From positions 220,771,415 to 220,835,414 of the forward strand of contig NC_081410.1 of NCBI RefSeq assembly GCF_030272615.1: a stretch of DNA of 64,000 nucleotides, read 5' to 3'. The translations under genes were made by a program, and so were the position numbers. The stretch's first letter is position 1. Every line of letters begins with the position of its first letter. Source of the stretch: Cryptomeria japonica. Taxonomy: Eukaryota; Streptophyta; Pinopsida; Cupressales; Cupressaceae. This document shows positions 1 to 12,038 of this stretch, one piece after another. The notes beneath the pieces were generated by a model, which had not been told where the DNA came from, ran no database searches, and saw only the letters and a list, made by a program, of their open reading frames with translations.

Positions 1-329
1 GATATTGTCGAACCCCTTAGGGGATCCTCGATTGTAAGAATCCTTTCATTCGACTAATTGTCAAGATATTTTTCTTTTAAGATATTTACCCACAATTGAT
101 TGGGATTTGGATAAATTCTCCAAACTAGTTTAGCACCCATGGTTGCATTCATAATTTGCCAATTTCTCAAACCTACCCCTCCCACCTTCTTTGACGCATA
201 GATTTTATCACAACATAGTAAAGTGATTTAATCTTGCTTGTTGGCCTCATTCTATAAAAAAAATTGTATCTTTTGTTATACTACCTTTATAACTTTTTGT
301 GAGATCTTTAAGCACATCATTGAATATGT
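1..329 (-). pseudogene. LINE-1 ORF2, C-terminal RT region (runs off window)
   Basis: Read on the minus strand, bases 210-90 give the post-RT signature of plant LINEs: a GGVGLRNWQIMNATMGAKL-like stretch followed by W-R-I-Y and N-I-L-K-E-K-Y. The family form is GGLGIRNL...NxALLAKxxWR. A stop near 235 and the loss of upstream homology show decay. It lies left of the gag-only LTR element (330-16029) and is the downstream continuation of the RT at 16030-17915: joining the two flanks keeps the reading frame open across the junction and preserves domain order. The element continues past base 1, so its 3' end is not visible. Identification as LINE is firm; identity as the same copy as the right-hand pieces is inference from order and frame. 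Confidence 0.72.
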
Positions 330-2047
330 TGGTTGAAAATTTTGTACACCTGGGGGATGTACAAAATTATGGTTTTAGCCACAATGTGTGAGTATAAAAC
401 TCTCTTAATTTATGGAAGGCTCCCCCTTTGCTTTCTACTTAACCAGTTCAAAAATAAACTCTAACTCTAAATCTATTCTAAATCTAGGTGAAACTCTGTC
501 TTGTTCTCTTTCTTCAAAAAAGACACGTATTATTTTCTCTTCTTTCATAAAAGAATCATAGCTGAAAGCACAAATGATTAATGAAGTAAACTAAATAAAG
601 AAACAAAGTTTCCATAAAGGCACAAAGTTCTATGTTGCTTCTCCGGGATGGGAAAACAAAAAGAAAGCTCAAATTCTTCAACTATCTACTCTCCTATCAA
701 CCTTTTTAGCTGATTTTCTGGTAACTAAGTACATTATGTAGCAGCTCAAAGTCTAACTACATGATGCACCTCTTATGCACAAACATAGAAAATAAAATCA
801 GAACAAAGTTTGCAAGTTACCCCCTTAGCTTGAGCGTCCTACAATAATTTTAAATGTGACAAGCAACTCAAACTCTGCAATATCAAATCTTAAAATCAAT
901 CTAAAACTCCAAACACATTAAGCAACTCAAAGTCTACAAGATTGAGCTTGAATCCCTCTTGTATAACACCTCAAAACTCACAATCAATCTCCAAAAAATG
1001 TCATCACATAACACCTTGAATCAACACAAAGTTTGAAAGCAATTTGCCTCTTTTAATTGACTGCAATATAATTTACAACTAAGCTCAAAGTCTTAGAGTG
1101 TACATAGAAACTGGGAGAGTCTTATTGCATTGCCAAAATATATTGATTACAATAGACCCCCTCAAATATAGGAGAGGATCCTTGAGAAAAAGGTAGGAGT
1201 ATCCTAACTAACTTGAGAAATTCTCTCAACCACCATGATTTATTCCAACTACAGTCCTAATTTAGCTCATCATGTAGTTTCTTTACATGTAATTACATTT
1301 TACAAAAATGCAAGTGAACGTGAAACTTGCAATTATAAAACTTGTTTTTACATGTAACTTGTCATAACAAAATTATGAATTCATAACTGAAACTATTCTC
1401 TGACTCTAACTACATCATACTTTGTCTGTGATGATCTTCATGTTGCTTCAAGATGCTAGAACTTGAAGTATTCAGGATTAGTGAAGATATCTCGAACTAG
1501 AATGGGGATTTGAATCCTTAATTATCTTTGTGTCCTTGGCCAACAAACTTCAATATTATCTTCTTGCTTGGGGTAGTACTAGATTTTCATGAGGGAAGTT
1601 CTTTGCAAGGTTGAAGTAAGAAGCCTATCTCTATCTTGAAATCATTCTATGCTCTCAATTATTCATATCACTTATCCATCTCCTCGTATGACTTCGTCAT
1701 GTTGTTGTTCTTTCTTTGTATCATCCTCCAATATTGGAATCTGCTTGCAAAATAAGGTCCATGCCTTAATTTGTTGGTTTGATAGATCATGTGTGCAAAC
1801 AAGTCTGGAAGGGGAAGGGATAATTTGATGCAAAAATGGGCTCACAAGTGAAGTTCAGGTTTTGAGGACTACATTACATGTGTGGAAAAACAAGAGCATT
1901 GACATGCAATTGTGGAGAACAAACATGCAACTTCATGTGTGTAATGGAAAAATAAAAGTTTGCACTTGTAATTGGACCCTAGAGACTCATTTTCAAGTGT
2001 TTTTTTTACTGCATTTTGGATCAATTTGGGGTTTTGGAAGGATGACT

Positions 2048-2716
2048 GCAAAAGCAAGTATTCACATGAGGCTAACTTTGACATGGTGAAAGGCCATAGA
2101 ACTCGAAAGCAAGCAATTTATTTATGGGAAAAGCATGGACTTCTCAAATATCACTACTTGTAATCGAGTTTCAAAATTCTGATTACAAGTAAAATACAAA
2201 TTTACTTGAAAGGAAGAACACAAGCTTGTCTTATTGGGAATGCACATAGACATCTCTGATAGTCATGACCATGATTGATATGAGAGGAAAATTTTACTTG
2301 TAATGCAATGGGAAAAACTTTGGAAATCATTCATGGGAGTGAAACAATGGAGATAAAGAACTTTGACATTTGGAATAAAAGAAACTTGCAGTCGCCTTGT
2401 GGAAATCCAACCATCAAGGGAAGATACAAAAGTTTCTTTGGAAAATCCTTTTAATTTCTTTTACTTATGGATAGAATTTTTTTTCAAAAACGCTAACCAT
2501 TTGGGCAAAGAAAGAAATGCATCAATAAACAGTAACAAAAATTTATACCATGTCTTAGCAAATCTGCCCCTGTAACTTAGCAACAAAGACTCAGCTCTTC
2601 CTTAAAACATGAAGAGATGATGAAAACGCAAACCAAAACGCCTCCTCTACACACATGGCCATGAAAGGAGAGGAGTAAACCAAATAAAAATATGAAAAAA
2701 CGTGGCATGAATAGGG
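2048..2716. repeat. 670-bp direct repeat, copy 1 (left of the ORF block)
   Basis: This stretch, from gcaaaagcaagtattcacat to catgaataggg, is repeated with few changes at 6168-6837. Both are the same LTR segment, present once in the other LTR (about 12837-13507). The copies bracket the foreign block 2717-6167. LTR homology enters this copy from the left and leaves the other copy to the right, so it is a duplication within one LTR and not an LTR pair. Confidence 0.8.
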
Positions 2717-5700
2717 ACCAAATCATTAATTTGGGGACACTTACAAATGAATCCAACTTCTCAATTTATACAAGTTCTCTACCCTATTATCTAGGAAATA
2801 AACCTAACCAAAATTAAGAATTGAAACTAGGAGTCGCAGCTAACTTGCAAGTTTCTGCCTTGATACTCCACTTAACAATTATGAAATGGGGACTGCATGC
2901 GCACTACGAAGACCATGCTAGGTGAGCCACGTTTTCATAGTCATGCAGGATTTCTCTGAAAATTAGAACTTGAGTAGAAGCTACAGCTGAAAATACAAAA
3001 TTAAGGATTTATGAAAACGCTTTGCTATCTTTAGCAACTATGCATTTATTCCTTATTTCTTGGCAAAAGCTCTATAATTATCAATTATACATGCAACTTC
3101 TTGAACAGGAGGATCAACTACGTGCTTAACTCTAAATTTATATTTCGTCAACACTTCATCTGCATACTTCTTTCCTTTCTCTAGTTCCCCTATTGTCTCT
3201 GCCACCTCTTAACACTGAGTGATCAAGTACGTGTACCTGTCCATGAGGGAGACATCAAACTGGGCCAAAGGTCCTCAGTGTTGAGCCTCGTATGCATCCC
3301 ACTGATTCAAAACTTGTTGTTGTTCCATTATCCCCGTACTAGTCAGTCCTAATCCGAAGGCTCCAAGCATACTCTTTACAAAATTATCATATGACAAAAT
3401 TTCCCTGAGAAGGGGGACTCGAATATTTGCCATATCCTTCATATACTGCTGAAGCATTTCAATCTTCAGCTCCAAAATGTATACATAGGACTGTAAGTTT
3501 TCAGAATTGTCACCTCCTAAGAGGTCCTCCTCCATTACTGTCTCTTCCCCTAGTCGTAATACTTTATTCAAAACTTGGAATTGCTTATTGAAAATACTTA
3601 GCTTTCGTTTCCATTGCATAGCACAAGAAGCTAAGGCTCTGCCTGCCTATACTACCCTCTAGTATATCTTCATAGTATCCTACAGAAATAGTCTAATCTT
3701 AGCCGCATTTATTTGGGTCCATGACTTGGCTGCAGCGGCCACTCGTCTCACCTCCACTAGCGCCTTCACTTCTCCCTCTGGCAGTGATGAGGTTGAAGGT
3801 AAGTCATCAGCTCTACAGGAGTCTAGAGGTTTGCTCATTTCAACTAAGAGTTGCTTGTATTGTTCCACTTGTGCTTTGAGATCTAGATTCGAAGTATGCT
3901 CCTTCTCTACACGCCCTCTGATGACACTTGTGGCTAGCTCCAAAGTATCTAGCTCTCCCCAATTGGTTTGTTTACCCAAATTTATCTCAGATATTTGATA
4001 CTTGGGAGAAGCTTGTCCCTCATCTTGGAATGAAACTACCATATCTACAATCACTTCACTGGAACCAGTTTTTGATAAATGATGAACGGTTTTGAGCTTC
4101 TTAGCCTTTGGTGGCTCCTCGGTGATTACTTGTTGTAGAGTGACCTTGGGAAGGTCCGCTTTTCTCTTTTTCTTCTCAAAGGTAAACTCAAGCCATTGCA
4201 GTATATCTTCATCCTTGTCACCTTGATGTGACACTATATCTGTAGTTACAACATGGACGTCCGCCTGCTCCTCTGCTTCATCTCTTTCCTCTGCCTCTGT
4301 TTGCCTGGGATCTTGAGGTGAGGTAACTTGGCAGGCTAGATTGGTTTGGAGATCCTGTTGCTTATGTAACTCTCCCAGTTTTCCACTGACCTCTTCAATA
4401 AATGTCATCTCTTCCTCACCTACCTCTGTTTCACCTTTCTCGATTGCTATATCCTTGAGGAGGTCCTCTTGATCTTGAGGGGTTAGAACTAGTATTTCAT
4501 TCAATAGGTCTTCTGCCTCATCCCCTTCTTGCTCGCCTTTTAGCGGTCGTTGTTTCTCAAGATCCTCTTCCTCCTGATCTGAATCAGACTCAATGTTCCT
4601 AATTTTTACTTCTTCAGTGGTATACCTGAAGCCTTGCACTCCAGGCTACTCTGCGGGTATATTGACTGGTGGTGATACAGGGGCGTTGGTGCCTGGGTCT
4701 TGTGTGGTAGCTGCTGAGGTGGGTATATATTTTGTAATCTCTATTTCTTCTTCCTTCTCTTGGGTACCCTCTCCTATAGTCTGCCCTATAGTCATCCTTG
4801 GTGGGAGAACTTTGGCAAGTGGTACCGCTCCCAATCCATCGGTCACTCCTAGGTCCGCTGCCTTCTTTAACAATTCAGATTCCCTCATCTTTTCTTGGAG
4901 TTTCTTCATTAAGTCCTCGGTACTTTCTTGAGGTTTTTCCCCCTCATCTGGATCGGTGGATGTATTTTGCCTCGAGGCTGACCTTGTCTTCCGAGTGTAC
5001 TCCTTATGGCCCCTTGATTGAGGTACCCCTGAAGTGGACTCCTTTTGTTTCGCCTTTGAGGCATTGGGCTTTTCCCTCTGGCTTAACCATTGCTTGGTCC
5101 TATTGATGACCACTTGAGAAACTTTTTCAATATTTAGGTCTTCATTCACTGATCACTTCATTGGAGAGAGAGGTTTCTTATCAATTTCTAGCCCTTTATA
5201 TGCCGCATCGAGCAAGTCTCCATCGTCTCTGAGGTCTCTGGGGAGATTGGTTTCAATTCAAAATCTCAGATCTGTGGCAGAGACAACCGACTATAACTCT
5301 TTTCTCTTACTTCAAAATGATCCTGAAGGTTAGCCCAAAAATCCTCCAGTATCGGCTAGTGTCCCTCATATGCCTTAGGCATAGCTTGTTTGAGTTTCCC
5401 GTAGGGGTCATAGAACTCTCTAGAATAATCATATTCCTTCAGGTTCAAATCCTAAAGCTCTAGCTTTGATAATTTTGCAACCTGTATTTTTTAGCATGCA
5501 AAATATCCAATTGATACCAAGAAATCAATACATGTTTTATGTTTTGAAGACAAAAGAGACTGGAGGCCCAAAAGTTGCCTTACATATTCCAGCAAAATTA
5601 CTCTAGCATTGCAGTATCGGGGCAACAACATTGAGTTCCATGTGAATCCACTAACCCTGATGTAGGTTGAGCATGGGTTTTGGATGAACCAACATGCCCA

Positions 5701-6167
5701 CTCTCAGATAATAGCCATGGCCTCTGGAATAATCTAGTATCCTGTGTCCCCTGTTAATTTGATTATTATAGGGAAAATGAAGGCATCATTAATTCTCTTC
5801 AAATGAGCCTTTGCATTGGCTAAAGTGAGTTGGGAATAATACTCCCATACCTTCTTTTGTCCTTCCTCCTCTCCCAATTGACCTTCTACCTGTAGCCCTG
5901 GGAACTTTCCAGCTCTAGCAGCTACCCAGATGACATAAGATGTGAAAAAGAACTTTTGGGTCTAGTGAACTTCTTTCATTTGTTTGCAGATATTGTCGGA
6001 GAGGATTTGCGGCCAATCAAAATATTGTTTCCCTATTAAGATAGTGGTCATAAACTGGAACATCCATGGATGGAAATGTTTACAATCTGGCTTGCCAAAG
6101 GCCTTGCTGAGCATAATGATTAAGTCTCTCTGGGGCTCTTTGAAATCTGCCCTCAAGATCTCTGATG
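2717..6167 (-). pseudogene. Large unrecognised ORF block (retroelement-associated, acidic coiled-coil)
   Basis: On the minus strand a largely open frame runs from about 6167 to 3275 with only a handful of stops, giving roughly 900-1000 residues. The best pieces are 5149-4646 (167 aa), 4639-3680 (319 aa) and 3619-3275 (114 aa). The middle piece is rich in Glu, Asp and Lys with heptad-like stretches. The N-terminal part (6130-5960) is hydrophobic/aromatic with a Y-F-D-W-P-Q-I-L-S-D-N motif. The C-terminal piece looks helical. No catalytic motif or zinc knuckle is visible and I do not recognise the family. A second, 5'-truncated copy lies at 19220-20556 inside element X. Sharing with a TSD-bounded element suggests a gag-like or accessory retroelement protein; that is inference. 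Confidence 0.55.
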
Positions 6168-6837
6168 GCAAAAGCAAGTATTCACATGAGGCTAACTTCG
6201 ACATGGTGAAAGGCCATAGAACCCAAAAGAAAGCAATTTATTTATAGGAAAATCATAGACTTGTCAAATATCACTCCTTGTAATCAAGTTTCAAAATCCT
6301 GATTACAAGTAAAATACAAATTTACTTGAAAGGAAGAACACAAGCTTGTCTTATTGGGAATGCACATAGACATCTCTGATAGTCATGACCATGATTGATA
6401 TGAGAGGCAAATTTTACTTGTAATGCAATGGGAAAAACTTTGGAAATCATTCATGGGAGTGAAACAATGGAGATGAAGAACTTTGACATTTGGAATAAAA
6501 GAAACTTGCAGTCGCCTTGTGGAAATCTAATCATGAAGGGAAGATACAAAAGTTTCTTTGGAAAATCCTTTTAATTGCTTTTACTTATGGATAGAATTTT
6601 TTTTCAACAAACCCTAACCATTTGGGCAAAGAAAGAAATGCATCAATAAACAGTAACAAAAATTTATACCACGTATTAGCAAATCTGCCCCTATAACTTA
6701 GCAACAAAGACTCAGCTCTTCCTTAAAACATGAAGAGAAGATGAAAACGCAAACCAAAATGCCACCTCTACACAGGTGGCCATGAAAGAAGAGGAGTAAA
6801 CCAAATAAAAATATGAAAAAACATGGCATGAATAGGG
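6168..6837. repeat. 670-bp direct repeat, copy 2 (right of the ORF block)
   Basis: This is the partner of 2048-2716. Small differences (for example cctcctctacacacatgg against ccacctctacacaggtgg) show the copies have diverged slightly, so the duplication is not an assembly stutter of identical sequence. LTR homology continues from its right edge to 7564. Confidence 0.8.
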
Positions 6838-7800
6838 CGATAAAGAAGGATTCATTGAAGTTGCAGATTTTCCAAGTGTTCTTCATGCTAAAATTCGCCA
6901 AAAGACTTGTAATCGGGTTTCAAAATTCCGATGACAAGTTTTAAAGGGTAATTACAAGTTCTTATAAACTTGTGATTTTAAATTCACTTGTAATATGATC
7001 ACAAAGTCCCTACAAAGTAACTTAAAAGATAAATTATAGGAATGGAAAAGAAACAACAAGTTACAAGTTACACATATTTATGAGATTTAACTTGTAACTA
7101 TTTGAAAAAATTTCTATTACTTTGAAAGCAAAAGTCTCTTTTACTTGCAAAAGAAGGAAAATTTCCCACTCGCAGTTCAGATATCAAAACTCGATTTTGG
7201 AGGAAAGACCAAACAAATGAACTCAGAATGCAATGAAATTTGAAAAATGGATCAAGGATGAATTGAAGATTAGTCCAGTTCAAAAAGAAGCAAGAATTTT
7301 GCCTCGAAAAGCATGCCTTAGAGTAAAATCTCCAACTTGCAGTTACTGCTCTGAAACCCGAAATTGCACAGAAAGCTAGGAAAATGAAAGCCAAAACTCA
7401 CCAAAATCTGGACAACGATGGCAAAGACAACCCCTGATTATTTGACACTAACAATTGTGAGTTTTGCACCTCGTAAAACATGCCTTAGAGACAAAAATGA
7501 TGCATTTTGAGCAAACATTTGTAGGGGTTGTCACATTTTTGAAAATTCAAAAATTGGGACAACAACTGGCTATGAGTGGGGAAATTTCTTTCATTGTTGG
7601 AATGATTGAAGGGAGTATAATTCAAAATTCTAAGTGCCTTAGTATCCATTGGGTTACATAGTCAAGTAATAAATACATAGACAACAAGAAGGATGATATG
7701 AGTGACGCAAAACAAACTGAAAAGAAGACACAGACTTGTACAACTGCACCTATTGGAAATGGAAACATACCTATCCTAAACTAGCCACAATGAAAACCTT

Positions 7801-9554
7801 TCAAATGAAACCATTCACTGGCTTAGTGAAATAGTTGCCTCTTTTTAATAGCATGCAGTACCTTGCATGATCATGAGAAACCACAACCAATAGAAGCAAG
7901 AACAATTGTACCATAGCTTGATGCACTGCTCCTTGAAAAAGATTAACAAATTCACCTTCCTCTTGAAATGAATCATATGTACTGGTGCTCCAAAGTAGGT
8001 TTTTGAAACCAAACTTCTCTTGCTTAGCTGAAAATGCATGTTTGGCCTCTTCCTCAAGTGTGTCTTCAAGCTCATGTACAAGTGGAACCTTTGGATTTCC
8101 ATTAGCCTCCAACCAAGCAAGATATATGATTGAACATCCTCTTCATCGTGCAAAAACCAAATCCTTCTTATTAGCTACAACTTGAATAATTGGTTTTTCA
8201 TCCATGACAACCTCATGCTGAATAGAAATATCTCCTTCACGTGATTCAAATGAAAACATGGCTACGTAGATTGCTTCATCGTGTTGTTCACAAACTTTAG
8301 ACTTGGGAGATTTTGAGTTGTAATCAAGACTTGAACAAAAATCCTCTATCATGTTTGTGAAAAGGTCTTCATCAAGTTCCTTGCTATCTTCATGCATAAT
8401 ATATTCAAGTTCATGATCTTGAAATATAGATGCAGTCTTTTTCATTCAACTTGAATGATTCCTTCATGCATGTTCATCTTTTCACATCTCATGATATGAT
8501 TGTCCTCCTTTACCAACACCTTGGAAAAGTGGCCTTCAACCTCTTGTTGTGTATCCCCCATGGTATCTGGCATGGTCTTTTCTCTTTGTTCAATAGCTTT
8601 CTAAAACTGCATAAACTAGATACGAGAGTCGTCAGCTATGTCTGCTTTGTCCTCTTGGAAGAGACCAGCAAGATCACTTTGTTCAGATTTAGAATCCTTC
8701 ACTACTGCATTTGTTGGTCATGCCTCAAGAGCAAGCCTTTCTGGTGTTGAAGGAAGCTTGTCTTGATTTTCAGCTACATAACTAGGAGCAATATTTGGAT
8801 ATGGCCTCATTGGAATGTCTTCTTCATAAGTGGGAGAAAATACACCTTGAGCTATTTTCTTTTTGAGGGAAACCAACTCATTAGTCAACCTCGGCACCAT
8901 GGGATTTTTTCTCTTGGTAGACCATGATCCCAAAGAAGAATTTTCTTTGGACCCATTTGGTTCTATCTTTATCTTACCATCAAGGATAAGATCATCTTCA
9001 ATATTAATTGCTAAGGCATGTGCAATTGCGATATCTCTTAGAACTGTCCTTCTCAACAAGAAACTCACCTTAAGCACTTGAGCTTTGACAAAGAAGATAT
9101 TTAAATTTTCAGTGGTAGGCTGAGCAACAGTTGGAATTATGTTAGACAACTTGTTGAATTTAGCCACAAACTCCCGCATGGGTTCATGTCAATCCTTTTT
9201 CATTTGAGTCAGCTGAGCTAACAATGGATGCACATATTTTGTGGGCTTGAACCTCTCTTCAAACTTTGTTCTGAGAATAGCCCAGTTTGTGATGATCTAT
9301 GGCACGAGGTGGAAGAACCAATCTGCAACAACACCTTGGAATGTCTCAATGAAAAGTCTTACCGAAACATCCTCATGTTCCACACCAAGCACACCACATG
9401 CAATATAGAAGGAAACAATGTGCTCATATGGATGTTGTCTTCCATCTCCAAATAACTTGGGAAAGTTCTTTCTTGAACCATCAAGAAGAGCATGTAGAGG
9501 TGGAGTTAGATTTAGCGGACCAAAAGCATTCCCCCAAGGACCTTGAGAAGCCAT
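7801..9554 (-). pseudogene. Ty3-type gag polyprotein, degenerate
   Basis: The reading starts at 9554 with MASQGPWGN and runs through the typical plant Ty3 gag core. Recognisable parts are a DGSRKNFPKLFGDG-like stretch, the H-P-Y-E-H-I segment, an S-V-R-L-F-I-E-T-F-Q-G...W-F helix region at residues 50-85, then after a stop a K-F-E-E-R-F segment and a helix starting MREFVAKFNKLS (9179-8718). Further acidic open stretches lie at 8445-8143 and 8112-7801. In-frame stops interrupt it several times. The CCHC knuckle and any protease or polymerase are absent. Gag would form the particle; without pol, mobility would have to come from other elements in trans. The start is the first Met after the leader hairpins. 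Confidence 0.75.
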
Positions 9555-9624
9555 TTTACATGTCCTTGGTGAAATATTTACAAACTACAAGAAATGAAAT
9601 TACAATGAATGGGATATCGGTATA

Positions 9625-9898
9625 CTTCAACCAAAAGCATGAGGCTTTTGGATGCATATTGTATCCCCAACAGAGTCGCCAAAAATTGTTGGTGACTCAA
9701 ATGGATCAATCTGCTCTGTAACAATTCAACAAATTTATATCAAAAATTTTAGGATAGAATTAATAAAACATTTCAAATCTCTTGTTCAACAAAAACACAA
9801 GAAAAGTTTTTTTCTGAAAACAACAAGACACTAGACTTCAAACGAAAGCGTGAGGCTTTCGAATGCATTCGTGTCCCCATCAGAGTCACAAAAAACTA
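9625..9898 (-). promoter_or_regulatory. Duplicated post-LTR leader with hairpin (priming/packaging region?)
   Basis: Just inside the 5' LTR the leader occurs twice, at about 9625-9690 and 9838-9898. Each unit on the minus strand has a gactctg-t/a-tgggga motif near the LTR edge followed by a hairpin. The hairpin in the inner copy has an 8-bp stem (ccaaaagc/gcttttgg on plus) and in the outer copy a 7-bp stem (cgaaagc/gctttcg), each with a 5-nt loop. One A-T pair in the first is a G-C pair in the second. The motif beside the LTR resembles the TGGCGACTC-type sequence seen after LTRs of many plant Ty3 elements. A role in priming, dimerisation or packaging is inference. Confidence 0.5.
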
Positions 9899-10815
9899 TT
9901 GGTTGAAAATTTTGTACACCTGGGTGATGTACAAAGGTGTGGTTTTAGCCACAGTGTCTGAGTATAAAACTCTCCTAGTTTAGGGAAGGCTCCCCCTTTG
10001 CATTCTACTTCAACAATTCAAAAATAAACTCTAACTCTAAATCTATTCTAAATCTGGGTGAAACTCTATCTTGTTCTTTTTAAAAAAAAAAAATAGTTAT
10101 TCTTTTCTCTTCTTTTAGAAAAGAATCACAGCTGAAAGCACAAATGATTAATGAAGTAAACGAAAAAAAGAAGCAAAGTTTCCATAAAGGCACAAAGTCC
10201 TTTGCTTCTCCGAGACGGGAAAACAAAAAGAAAGCTCAAAGTCTTCAACTATCTACTCTCCTATCAACCTTTTTAGATGATTTTCTAGTAGCTAAGCACA
10301 ATATGTAGCAGCTCAAAGTCTAACTACATGATGCACCTCTTATGCACAAACATAGAAAATAAAAGCAACACAAAGTCTGCAAGTTACCCCCCTTAGCTTG
10401 AGCATCCTACAATAATTTCAAACATGACAAGCAGCTCAAAGTTTGCAGTATCAAATCTTAAAACCAATCTAAAACTCCAAAAGCAATAAGTAGCTCAAAG
10501 TCTACAAGATTGAGCTTGAATCCCTCTTGTATAACACCTCAAAACTCACAATCAATCTCCAAAAAATGATGTCACATAACACCTTGAATCAACATAAAGT
10601 TTGAAAGAAATTTGCCTCTTTTAATTGACTGCAATCTGATTTACAACTAAGCTCAAAGTCTTAGAGTGTACATACAAACTGGCAAAGTCTTGTTGCATTG
10701 CCAAAAGATATTGATTACAATAGACCCCCTCAAGTATTTATAGGAGAGGAGCCTTGAGAAAAAGGTGGGAGGATCCTAACTAACTTGAGAAATTATCTCA
10801 ACCACCATGACTTAT

Positions 10816-12038
10816 GATGAACCGAAATAATGGCTCTGTTTTGATAGATTTTTGTCATAGAATTCCTGCTTAGGTCTTGTGTCTGGATAATATTTGGGTC
10901 AGAAGACTTTCCTAGTTGATGCCTTTTTAAGTATTTCTGGAACTAATTTATCATATACTTAAGGTTGTTATCTAATGATTTTTAAATGGTTCATCTATAC
11001 AAATTATCTAAATCAATTTTAGAATATGGTTTAATTTATGTTATATTGACATCAATAGATACACATTCTTTTGGGCATATTAACATCATAATGCAGGGTC
11101 AGCCAAGATGAAAGAGAGGCTAAGCTGGCGGTTAAGAGGAACATCAACATGTCACTACGATGCAGACCCAGTCAAAGTGGAGTAGCATTGAAGAAGGTCG
11201 TAACCACTTGATCGCTTCCTCAATAGAGTGGTTTGTGGGACATTCATAATTGTTCCTAGTGGAGCTTAAATCCAGGAAGGAAGTCACGTTATATCTTCTT
11301 AGTTGCAGGACAAATGTTGTTCTATTTTCCTATGTTGACTTCTTCTTTAGTATAATAAACCTGTTCCCCTATTCCTTTGGCACGTGGGTTGATCAATTAG
11401 GAATCTGTTATAAAGTTTCCTTATAAATTAAAGGTCTCTATCTCCTCTTAGGAGGGACAGAACGATCATAGAATTTGCAGTATCCAGTTTTCAGACTTAT
11501 GTATTTTGCAGTCAATTTGGAATAAAGAAGACAATGTTATTTTGAGCTTATCAATTGTTATCTGGAGTTCTAGATATACTCACTCAAGGGGGCCCACTTG
11601 GTGAGTAGTCCCTTTGTGTTTTACAGATAATTTCCATTTTGCAATAGTTGTTGTTTTGGCATTAGACTGTTCCTGCAGCCATTGGAAATAGTTCCTGTGT
11701 CTGTTCCTACAGCCACAACACGCAGAGTAGTTCCTATCCGCTCACCTATACATTTTCATTTAGTAGCAGTTTCTTAAGTTACTTTCAGTTGTAAGTTCTG
11801 TTAAAGTATTAGTTCATCATGTTTTTGCATATTTATTTCAGATAATTTCCTTTCCTGCAGTAGGATAGAATGGTTGTGATTTGAACTTAGTGCACATGCA
11901 GTGTTGGCCCGTTTCAAGTTTATGTCCCCGGTCGATAAAGTAAATGAGCCTTTGCTACAGGAAAACTAGTTGTTCAGTAAGGATATCCAATCCCTTGATT
12001 AAGTTTTTATAACCTAGTTTCCATTCCAGTTGTGAGGA
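10816..12038. mobile_element. 1.2-kb insertion of unknown class inside the 5' LTR
   Basis: The sister LTR reads straight through this point (1229-1250, accaccatgatttattccaac), while here 1223 bp intervene between cttat and ccaac. The insert starts TGATGAACCG and contains stretches resembling an LTR U3/R region (for example ttataaattaaaggtctct near 11420), but no ORF and no recognised coding motif. No target-site duplication or terminal inverted repeat is evident. It may be a worn solo LTR; a deletion in the sister LTR is an alternative. Confidence 0.5.

Larger units (their letters stand above)
330..7564 (-). repeat. 3' LTR of the gag-only element, interrupted
   Basis: This LTR matches 9900-16029 segment by segment: 330-1243 with 9900-10815, 1244-2716 with 12039-13510, and 6838-7564 with about 15310-16029. 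It is interrupted by a 4.1-kb block made of foreign sequence (2717-6167) followed by a second copy of LTR bases 2048-2716. Without that block it is about 3.1 kb. Apart from the foreign coding block, only small fortuitous ORFs occur. The many short runs of ACTTGTAAT and ATTACAAGT in both orientations could form local hairpins, but I assign them no function. Confidence 0.75.
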
